From JAJEEA01 sp965243615 (GTDB lineage Bacteria > Acidobacteriota > Vicinamibacteria > Vicinamibacterales > UBA8438): 64,000 bases of DNA. Of the stretch, positions 57,920 to 64,000 are shown piece by piece. Position numbers and translations under genes: made by a program. The stretch covers positions 4,278,001 through 4,342,000 of the forward strand of contig CBDEVO010000003.1 in NCBI GenBank assembly GCA_965243615.1, written 5' to 3'. How positions within the stretch are numbered: position 1 is the stretch's first letter; every line of letters starts with the position of its first letter. The notes under the pieces are model-generated. The model searched no databases. It saw only the letters and a list, made by a program, of their open reading frames with translations, and was not told the DNA's origin.

Positions 57920-58342
57920 CTAGTAGCTCGCCGCCGCCTCGCCCAGGGTGGGCTTGGGCTCGTACTTGGACGGGCACTTGGCCATCACCCCGTTGGGCTT
58001 CACCGCGAAGCCGTGGGGCGAGAGCTGCCCCGAGATGACCACCTCCGAGCCGTCCTGGAAGGTGTCGGGAACGATGCCGGTGTACTCGGCGTCGATCACC
58101 GCGCCGTTGTTCTCGACCTTGAACCGGTACTCCAGGGTGTTCGGCTTGACCATCCGGGACCCCGGCACCACGTACCCGTGGACCTGCAGGTTCTTGCCGT
58201 ACCACGCGTCGGGCTCGGCCAGGACCTCGTCGACGTGCATGTAGTACTCGGTGCCCTCGGCGAGCGTGCCCCAGAGCAGCCCGCCGAACGCGGCGGACAG
58301 GACCAGGGTCGTCACGATCATCTTCACGGTCTTGGCTGGCAT
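57920..58342 (-). CDS. ccmE: Haem chaperone CcmE, CxxxY type
   Basis: CcmE carries haem from CcmC to CcmF in the periplasm. The 140-residue protein has one N-terminal membrane helix (about 6-27), then an OB-fold (YRFKVENNGAVIDAEYTGIVP, FQDGSEVVISGQL). The haem-binding motif reads AKCPSKYEPK: Cys123 replaces the usual His of HxxxY. CxxxY forms are known from Desulfovibrio and archaea (System I variants). GAGGA nine bases before ATG 58342 supports the start. It is the first gene of the ccm operon here, 137 bp upstream of ccmF. Confidence 0.93.
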   Translation of the reverse strand: MPAKTVKMIVTTLVLSAAFGGLLWGTLAEGTEYYMHVDEVLAEPDAWYGKNLQVHGYVVPGSRMVKPNTLEYRFKVENNGAVIDAEYTGIVPDTFQDGSEVVISGQLSPHGFAVKPNGVMAKCPSKYEPKPTLGEAAASY

Positions 58343-58440
58343 GCTGCTGCATCCTCTGGCGCGAAGACTGCGCGTCGTCTTCGGCGCCAAACCGAAAATC
58401 GCCGGATATGCCGAAGGATACCGTGACGGGCCCCGGCCGG

Positions 58441-59055
58441 TCAACGGTCCGGGCCCGGCGGAGAGGGCTCCGCACCCTCGGGATTCCCCCCGTCAGCGAG
58501 CTCGCGGAGCAGGTCGTCGACCAGCTCGATGGGCAGCCCCACCACGTTCGTGTACGACCCCTCGATGCGGGTGACGAACCGCGAGGCCCGGCCCTGGATG
58601 GAGTACGCGCCCGCCTTGTCGGCCGATTCGCCGGTCGCCAGGTACCACGCGAGGTCGTCGGGGCTCAGGGCCCGGAAGACGACGCGGGTCGACTGCACGC
58701 CGTCGCGGCACCGGTCGGCGGCCTGGAGGGCGACGCCGGTCAGCACGTCGTGGGCCCGGCCGGACAGCCGGCGCAGCATGGCGGCGGCCCCGGCGGCGCC
58801 GTCGGGCTTGCCCAGCACCGCCCCGTCGACCACCACGAGGGTGTCGGCCCCGAGCACGACGGCCCCGGGATGGCGCGGCGCCACCGCCGCGGCCTTCTCC
58901 CGCGCCAGCCGCCGCACCAGCTCGCGCGGGACCTCGCCGTCGAGCCGGCGCTCGTCTATGTCGGCCGGCGCCACCTCGAACCGGTATCCGGCGCGTGTCA
59001 GCAGCTCCACCCGGCGCGGCGACCGGGACGCCAGCACGAGGCGCCGGGAGCCCAT
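58441..59055 (-). CDS. maf: Maf-family nucleoside triphosphate pyrophosphatase
   Basis: Maf proteins hydrolyse dTTP, UTP or modified nucleotides. The 204-residue protein has SRSPRRVELLTRAG at the N-terminus, VVLGADTLVVVDG mid-protein, and ADKAGAYSIQG, the motif of the dTTP/UTP-specific (YhdE) group. Homology begins at ATG 59055; the frame is open to 59124. The proline-rich last 20 residues are not conserved. Confidence 0.92.
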   Translation of the reverse strand: MGSRRLVLASRSPRRVELLTRAGYRFEVAPADIDERRLDGEVPRELVRRLAREKAAAVAPRHPGAVVLGADTLVVVDGAVLGKPDGAAGAAAMLRRLSGRAHDVLTGVALQAADRCRDGVQSTRVVFRALSPDDLAWYLATGESADKAGAYSIQGRASRFVTRIEGSYTNVVGLPIELVDDLLRELADGGNPEGAEPSPPGPDR

Positions 59056-59155
59056 GGTGAAGGGCTCCGCCGCGCTCGACCCGCGAGGTCCCGGTGCAAC
59101 GCGGGGTTTCGCCACGGGCTCCATCGGGGAGGGATGTTACATTACAGTAAACCGG

Positions 59156-59518
59156 ATGCGGCACGGTCATCGCGGCGCGATCGGCGGGCCGATGATGGCG
59201 GCGGGTCGGTGCACGGCTGATGCCCTGGGCACGCTGCTGCGCGATCAGCCGACTACGCCCGGCAAGGTCTCGCTGGCTTGGCGGGCCTCCGTCGGGCTCG
59301 CCGTCGACCGGGTCACGAGCGTCGCGCTCGATTCCGAGGGTGCGCTGTCGGTCACCACGACCGACCGCCACTGGGCCCGCGAGCTGCACCGGTCGCGCCC
59401 GCTGATTGCGGCTCGCCTGAGCCGATTGCTCGGCGACGGCGTCGTGAAGCGCATCGACATTTCGAGCCGGACGAGCCTGAAGGAGAGCAGGTCCCATGCG
59501 AGAGTCGGTCATCGTTAG
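59156..59518 (+). CDS. DciA-like (DUF721) protein
   Basis: The 120-residue protein shows the DUF721 pattern: KVSLAWRASVGLAVDRVTSV, then EGALSVTTTDRHWARELHRS and RPLIAARLSRLLGDGVVKRI. DciA helps load the replicative helicase in bacteria lacking DnaC. ATG 59156 is used; ATG 59192 is an alternative and would fit the family start equally. Its end overlaps the thiolase start by 23 bp, and it is divergent from maf. Short DUF721 proteins are variable, so the DciA role is probable rather than certain. Confidence 0.7.
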   Translation: MRHGHRGAIGGPMMAAGRCTADALGTLLRDQPTTPGKVSLAWRASVGLAVDRVTSVALDSEGALSVTTTDRHWARELHRSRPLIAARLSRLLGDGVVKRIDISSRTSLKESRSHARVGHR

Positions 59519-60677
59519 CGCCGTACGCCTTCCGACCGGGAAGTTCCTCGGCGCCCTCAAGAGCCTGCCGGTCACCGATCTGGGGGCCCGGGTGGTCCGC
59601 GAGGCGGTCGCCCGCGCCGGCATCGAGCCCGGGCTGGTCGACGAGTGCATCATGGGCAACGTCGTATCCGCGGGGGCCGGACAGGCCCCGGCCCGGCAGG
59701 CGGCCATCCGGGGCGGGCTCCCCGACCACGTCGGGGCCCTGACCATCAACAAGGTCTGCGGTTCGGGCCTCAAGGCCGTGATGCTCGCCTCCCAGGGCAT
59801 CGCGACGGGAGACATCGACGTCGCGGTGGCCGGGGGCATGGAGTCGATGAGCAACTGCCCCTACATGCTCACGCGGGCGCGCGAGGGCATGCGCATGGGC
59901 AACGCCGAGGTCCTCGACTCGATGCTCCACGACGGGCTGTGGTGCTCGCTCGAGAACCAGGGCATGGGCATCGCCTGCGAGGCGGTGGTCGAGCGCTACG
60001 GCGTCTCGCGCGACGACCAGGACGCCTTCGCCGCCGCGAGCCACCACAAGGCGGCGCGGGCCATCCGCGAGTGCTGGTTCAAGGACGAGATCCTGCCCGT
60101 CGAGATCCCCCAGCGCCGCGGCGACCCCATCCGGCTCGAGTACGACGAGCCGGTGCGGCCCGACACCAGCGCCGAGGCCCTCGGCAAGCTGCGCCCGGCC
60201 TTCAAGAAGGAGGGCGGCACGGTGACCGCGGGGAACGCCCCGGGGGTGAACGACGGCGCCGCCGCCGTCGTCATCATGGCCGCCGACCGGGCCGAGTCCC
60301 TCGGCCTGACCCCCATGGCCCGGGTGGTCGGACAGGCGGTGAGCGGGCTCGCGCCGAAGTGGCTGCTGATGACCCCGGTCGAGGCGGTCCGCAAGCTCCT
60401 GTCCAAGGTGGGCTGGTCGATGGACGACGTCGACCTCATGGAGCTCAACGAGGCGTTCTCGGCCCAGGCCCTCGCGGTCGTCCGCGAGCTGGGCGTCGAC
60501 CCCGGGAAGGTCAACGTCAACGGCGGGGCGGTCGCCCTCGGCCACCCCATCGGGGCGAGCGGCGCCCGCATCCTGACGACCCTGCTCTACGCCATGCGGA
60601 ACCGGAACGCCCGGCGCGGGGTGGCCACGCTGTGCCTCGGCGGCGGCAACGGCGTGGCCCTGGCGGTCGAGCGCTGA
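59496..60677 (+). CDS. Acetyl-CoA acetyltransferase (thiolase)
   Basis: The 393-residue enzyme condenses two acetyl-CoA or cleaves acetoacetyl-CoA. The acylated cysteine lies in NKVCGSGLKAVMLA near residue 88, with NEAFSAQALAVV, GGAVALGHPIGASGARI and the second catalytic Cys in TLCLGGGNGVAL. All catalytic residues are present. AGGAG precedes ATG 59496. It could feed isoprenoid, polyhydroxybutyrate or fatty-acid metabolism; no such neighbour is adjacent to decide. Confidence 0.95.
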   Translation: MRESVIVSAVRLPTGKFLGALKSLPVTDLGARVVREAVARAGIEPGLVDECIMGNVVSAGAGQAPARQAAIRGGLPDHVGALTINKVCGSGLKAVMLASQGIATGDIDVAVAGGMESMSNCPYMLTRAREGMRMGNAEVLDSMLHDGLWCSLENQGMGIACEAVVERYGVSRDDQDAFAAASHHKAARAIRECWFKDEILPVEIPQRRGDPIRLEYDEPVRPDTSAEALGKLRPAFKKEGGTVTAGNAPGVNDGAAAVVIMAADRAESLGLTPMARVVGQAVSGLAPKWLLMTPVEAVRKLLSKVGWSMDDVDLMELNEAFSAQALAVVRELGVDPGKVNVNGGAVALGHPIGASGARILTTLLYAMRNRNARRGVATLCLGGGNGVALAVER

Positions 60678-60742
60678 GGCGCCGCAGGCTGTCAACGCTG
60701 CCGATTTCTCGGGGACCGCCCTCGAACGGGCGTCTTCCAGCG

Positions 60743-60967
60743 CTAGCCGGCGGCAGACGTCTCGCTGGAGCGGCGTGAGAGCCATGCCCGAACCTCGGCG
60801 ACGCGTCGAAACGCCGGCAGGTCGCCGTACAGCTCGATCAGTCGCAGCACGCGTTCGCGTTCAGCCGCGTTGCCGGGATAGTAGTCGTCGCGCAGAAACC
60901 AGAGGCACAGCGCGCGGTAGTCGTCGACGAGGCGGTGAACCGGGTCGTCCGGCGGGGCGCGGTCCAT
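60743..60967 (-). CDS. Small hypothetical protein
   Basis: The 74-residue protein has DDYRALCLWFLRDDYYPGNA followed by VLRLIELYGDLPAFRRVAEV and RAWL, all predicted helical. I recall similar short proteins in front of nucleotidyltransferase-like genes in other bacteria, but no such partner is present here. The pattern of conserved aromatic and charged residues and a clean start suggest a real gene. Function unknown; an antitoxin-like role would be speculation. Confidence 0.55.
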   Translation of the reverse strand: MDRAPPDDPVHRLVDDYRALCLWFLRDDYYPGNAAERERVLRLIELYGDLPAFRRVAEVRAWLSRRSSETSAAG

Positions 60968-61016
60968 TGAGGCGATCCTGCTCGACCGTCCGGCGGACTC
61001 GTCCCGGACCGGCCGG

Positions 61017-61346
61017 TCAGCCGGCCCGGTCTATCAGGCGCGTCAGGTTGGCGATGTGCTCCATCAGACGGGTCCGGCCGTCAGGAGTCAGGGTGTACCA
61101 GGTCACCGGCCGGCGGCCGCGGAAGGTCTTCTCGATCGACAGGTAGCCGGCGTTCTCGAGCTTGCGCAGGTGCGTGCCGAGGCTGCCGTCCGTCTCCTCG
61201 AGCACCCGCTTGAGGCGGCTGAACGACATCGCGTCGTGCTTCGAGAGCAGGACGCAGATGGCGAGCCGCACCCGGTGCTCGAAGAGCCCGTCGAGCGACG
61301 CCAGCTCGTCGAGCCCCCCGATGTCCGGATCAGCCCTCTGTGTCAC
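61017..61346 (-). CDS. Winged-helix transcriptional regulator (HTH_34/ArsR-MarR-like)
   Basis: The 109-residue protein reads FEHRVRLAICVLLSKHDAMS, FSRLKRVLEETDGSLGTHLR, KLENAGYLSIEKTFRGRRP, then TWYTLTPDGRTRLMEHI, a complete winged helix with no sensory domain. GTG 61346 overlaps the stop of the membrane-protein gene at 61330, so the two are translated together. Such pairs often have the regulator controlling its own membrane partner. Confidence 0.85.
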   Translation of the reverse strand: MTQRADPDIGGLDELASLDGLFEHRVRLAICVLLSKHDAMSFSRLKRVLEETDGSLGTHLRKLENAGYLSIEKTFRGRRPVTWYTLTPDGRTRLMEHIANLTRLIDRAG

Positions 61347-61725
61347 GGGTCGGGGCCCCGAGGAACGCCTGCGCCACGAGCGCGGCGGCGATGAGCGCGC
61401 CCGCAATGCTCCACCGGTAGCCTGACACGATGAACGGTATCAGATAACCGACGGCGACCATCACGCCGATCGGCGTCAGTCGTCGGTCGAGGTGCACGCC
61501 GGCCTGACAATACGTCAACGCCACGAGCAGAACCCAAAACGCGCTGTATCCCTCCAGAGTCAACTGTCCAGTCACGACCAGCAGACCGCCGAGCCAGCCC
61601 GCCACCATGAACGACAGCCAGTGCGCGAACCAGCGCACCCCCGCTTGACGATCGGCCTGCCCAGCCCGCCGGCCCGCTCGAACCCCGAGCCAGACCGAAA
61701 CCCCGAAACCGACCGGTCCCGCCAC
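61330..61725 (-). CDS. Integral membrane protein, probably N-terminally shortened
   Basis: The 131-residue reading has four hydrophobic segments, WLGGLLVVTG and GVMVAVGYLIPFIVSGY among them. The GTG at 61725 falls inside what looks like the first helix (the frame upstream reads ATRPWIGTYWLVAGPVGFGV), and the frame stays open to a stop at 61810-61812 with no good start codon or ribosome-binding site. A frameshift near 61790-61810 or a rare start is possible. It is coupled to the winged-helix regulator. Family not recognised. Confidence 0.55.
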   Translation of the reverse strand: MAGPVGFGVSVWLGVRAGRRAGQADRQAGVRWFAHWLSFMVAGWLGGLLVVTGQLTLEGYSAFWVLLVALTYCQAGVHLDRRLTPIGVMVAVGYLIPFIVSGYRWSIAGALIAAALVAQAFLGAPTRDTEG

Positions 61726-62148
61726 GAGCCAATAGGTCCCGATCCAGGGCCGGGTGGCGGCGAAGTCCGGCAGGATGAAGCCGCCCAGCGTCGAGCGACA
61801 CCTCGGCGATCAGGTCAGGGTCAGGACCTCGGCTGCCCGTGTGCCCTCGAGACGGGTACAGCCAAGCGGGGTCGATTGGCTGCGGGCCGAACTGCTGGAC
61901 GACGCTGACGGGGGCCAGCCAGCTGCCGCGGCGCGTTGGGCCGCGCCTCCGCTCACGCAAGGCCGCCGGCCACGCTGACCGGGCCCGGGCCCCCGCCGCT
62001 ACGCTTGGGCAGCGGCCTGGTTCACACCGGAGCAGAGGGCGGCCTCGCCAGGCCCGGGCCGCGGGAAACATGCTCCCGCCGAGCGGGGGTCGCGGCGCGG
62101 TGTGTGGCGGCGCTTGTCACCGAGCCGCCGCGATCAGGCGACGCTCGG
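61726..62148. other. Intergenic region with possible displaced 5' coding sequence
   Basis: This 423-bp gap is upstream of the membrane protein and downstream of the M2 peptidase, both minus strand. A neighbouring minus-strand frame reads SVVQQFGPQPIDPAWLYPSR near 61830-61910 and PDPDLIAEVSLDAG up to the apparent frameshift near 61790, so part may be the displaced start of the membrane-protein gene. I see no other gene, repeat or RNA here. Confidence 0.35.
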
Positions 62149-63954
62149 TCAGCCCTGCCCCCAGCCGCACGAGCGGCCGGCGTTCTGCTCGTCGAGCCAC
62201 GTCTGGAGGGGCGCGAAGTAGTCGAGGATGGCGGTGGCGTCCATCTCGCGCTCGCCCGTGCCCAGCTCGAGTGCGTCGCGCCAGGGCCGGCTCGCGCCTG
62301 CCTCCAGCATCGCCCGAAGCCGCTCACCCGCCGCACGGCTGCCGTAGATCGAGCAGCGGTGCAGCGGCCCCTCGTGGCCGGCCGCCGCGCACAGGGCCCG
62401 GTGGAACTGGAACTGCAGGATGTGGGCGAGGAAGTAGCGCGTGTAGGACACGTTGGCGGGGACGTGATACTTGGCGCCGGGATCGAAATCGGCCTCGCTG
62501 CGCGGTGCTGGGGGAGCGACGCCCTGGTACTCGGTCCGGAGACCCCACCAGCCCTCGTTGTAGGCATCCGTCGGAATCTCGCCGGAGAAGACCCGCCAGC
62601 GCCACTGATCGACGAGGAGGCCGAAGGGCAGGAACGCGACCTTGTCGAGCGCGAGCCGCAGGAGCAGCCCGACGTCCCGGTCGGCCCGCGGCGCCCGACG
62701 CAGCAGCCCGACCTCCACCAGGTACTCGGGCGTCATCGAGAGGGCGATGGTGTCGCCGATGCCCTCGTGGAAGCCGTCGTGGGCCCCGTCCCGATCGAGC
62801 GGCGACTGGTGCCGGTAGGCGCGCTGGTAGTAGTTGTGGCCCAGCTCGTGGTGGACGGTGACGAAGTCCTCGGCGTTCACGTCGAGGCACATCTTGATGC
62901 GCACGTCCGAGTCGTAGTCCACGTTCCAGGCGCTGGCGTGACAGACCACGTCGCGGTCCGGCGGCTGCACGAACAGCGATCGCTCCCAGAACGTGTCCGG
63001 CAGCGGGTCGAACCCGAGCGAGCTGAAGAAGCGCTCTCCGAAGCGCACCATCTCGATCTCGCCGACGCCCGCGTCGTCGAGCAGGTCCGTGAGGTCGTAG
63101 CCGGGGTCGGCCCGCCGGGGGGCCACGAGATCGAAGACGTTGGCCCACGTCTGACTCCACATGTTGCCGAGGAGGTGGGCGGGCATCGGGCCGTCGGGAG
63201 GAACGATGGCCGAGCCGTACTCGTCGGCGAGGGACGCGCGCACGTGGCAGTGCAGCGACTCGTAGAGGGGGCTGACCTGGCCCCACAGCCGCTCGAGCTC
63301 GGCCGTGAAGGCGTCGGGGGGCATGTCGTATCCGGTCCGCCACAGCTCGCCGAGGTCGGCGAAGCCGAGGTCGCGGGCCCCCGCGTTGGCCAGCTCGACG
63401 AAGCGGGCGTAGGCGTCGCGCATCGGCGGGGCCACCGTCCGCCAGCCGAGCCACAGATCGAGCAGCTCGTCGGTGTCGCGGACCTCGGCAAGCCGCCGCT
63501 CGAGCTCGGGCAGCGACAGGCACGCTTCGCCTTCCTCCGGGCAATACTCGCCCCGTCCGTAGGCGGCCTCCATCCCCGTGGTGATGGCCGCGAGCTCGGC
63601 CTGCAGGGCCGGGTCCGCGGGCGCCGCCACCCCCAGCGAGGTCTTCAGCCGCAGCAGCTTGCGCCGCAGGTCCTCGGGAAGCTCGACCCCGTCGAACCGC
63701 GCCGCCTCCGCGGCCAGCTCCATGGTGAGGCCGATGACCGCGGCCTGCGCTTCCGCCGCCTGCGCCGTGGTGTCCCCGGTGATGTAGGTGCTCTGTATCC
63801 AGGCCGCCCGCCCCGTGGCTACCCACGCGTCGAGCAGCCGGGCTTCCGCGTCGGCGAGAAACGTGCGGGCCTCGTCGGCAGTCGGCGGAGCCTCGCCGCC
63901 GCACGCGGCGGCGAGCACCGCGAGCACGCCGGCGAACCGCGTGATCCGAGTCAT
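62149..63954 (-). CDS. M2-family peptidyl-dipeptidase (ACE-like), lipoprotein
   Basis: This is a 601-residue zinc metallopeptidase related to angiotensin-converting enzyme, removing C-terminal dipeptides. A lipoprotein signal ends LAVLAAACGG, so it is probably periplasmic and lipid-anchored. The zinc motif is VHHELGHNYYQ with the third ligand Glu in HEGIGDTIALS, and substrate-binding elements KYHVPANVSYTRYF are conserved. TTG at 63957 precedes the ATG; ATG 63954 is used. M2 peptidases are frequent in Acidobacteriota and related groups, and the usual roles are peptide nutrition. Confidence 0.94.
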   Translation of the reverse strand: MTRITRFAGVLAVLAAACGGEAPPTADEARTFLADAEARLLDAWVATGRAAWIQSTYITGDTTAQAAEAQAAVIGLTMELAAEAARFDGVELPEDLRRKLLRLKTSLGVAAPADPALQAELAAITTGMEAAYGRGEYCPEEGEACLSLPELERRLAEVRDTDELLDLWLGWRTVAPPMRDAYARFVELANAGARDLGFADLGELWRTGYDMPPDAFTAELERLWGQVSPLYESLHCHVRASLADEYGSAIVPPDGPMPAHLLGNMWSQTWANVFDLVAPRRADPGYDLTDLLDDAGVGEIEMVRFGERFFSSLGFDPLPDTFWERSLFVQPPDRDVVCHASAWNVDYDSDVRIKMCLDVNAEDFVTVHHELGHNYYQRAYRHQSPLDRDGAHDGFHEGIGDTIALSMTPEYLVEVGLLRRAPRADRDVGLLLRLALDKVAFLPFGLLVDQWRWRVFSGEIPTDAYNEGWWGLRTEYQGVAPPAPRSEADFDPGAKYHVPANVSYTRYFLAHILQFQFHRALCAAAGHEGPLHRCSIYGSRAAGERLRAMLEAGASRPWRDALELGTGEREMDATAILDYFAPLQTWLDEQNAGRSCGWGQG

Positions 63955-64000
63955 CAACGGCTTGCCTCCCCCGCGACGACCGGCCGCGCCACCGCCCGCT

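Noticed and set aside
1..64000. tRNA and rRNA genes
   Set aside because: I scanned by eye for T-loop motifs and rRNA conserved blocks and saw none; a covariance-model search would be decisive.

Overview
The window is about 64 kb of very GC-rich bacterial DNA, densely coded on both strands, with mixed ATG/GTG/TTG starts, many 4-bp start/stop overlaps and a class A RNase P RNA. The envelope is Gram-negative: it encodes RND efflux parts, lipoproteins, outer-membrane barrels and System I cytochrome c maturation. This combination, with an ACE-like M2 peptidase and DUF2236 and DUF1499 proteins, suits an Acidobacteriota-like (possibly Vicinamibacteria) chromosome. No rRNA or tRNA is present to confirm that, so the taxonomy is inference.

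Layout. 0-7.3 kb: glnE (cut by the left edge) and glnB, the proton-translocating transhydrogenase pntAA-pntAB-pntB with an ABC ATPase, a GCS2-type carboxylate-amine ligase and an NfeD-like protein. 7.4-24 kb: an accessory-looking block with an RND pump, DUF1499 protein, sulfotransferase, MpaB/Lcp-type oxygenase, two paralogous cytochromes P450 on either side of an RND adaptor, a repeat-rich scar with a transposase remnant, an outer-membrane efflux lipoprotein, a bifunctional PAPS synthetase and an SLC13-type (probably sulfate) transporter. Together these could take up sulfate, make PAPS, oxidise and sulfate a hydrophobic molecule, and export it. 24-36 kb: rnpB and a long minus-strand housekeeping run (NtrC-type regulator, polyprenyl synthase, tatD, metG, larC, radC, a dapF-like gene, an outer-membrane protein, dtd, ttcA). 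36-45.4 kb: glycan and envelope genes (an asparagine-synthetase-like protein, an AlgJ/AlgX-like protein, a DegT aminotransferase, VOC, GMC and Gfo/Idh/MocA proteins, a GT2 glycosyltransferase, a barrel protein). 45.7-50.6 kb: Nudix, suhB, an anti-sigma-type kinase, aroA, aroK and a phosphoesterase. 50.6-58.3 kb: a minus-strand ccm operon (ccmE, ccmF-ccmH fusion, two accessory genes, ccmA, B, C, D, small ORF). 58.4-64 kb: maf, a DciA-like gene, thiolase, small regulators and an M2 peptidase.

Main observations. (1) The oxidation-sulfation-export cassette. (2) A DapF homologue with both catalytic cysteines replaced by serine. (3) An AsnB homologue altered at the N-terminal nucleophile and three synthetase active-site motifs. 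(4) A variant ccm system with a CxxxY CcmE, a CcmF-CcmH fusion and two CcmI-like accessory proteins. (5) A direct-repeat/inverted-repeat scar joined to a decayed IS66-like transposase, and a separate dispersed intergenic repeat family.
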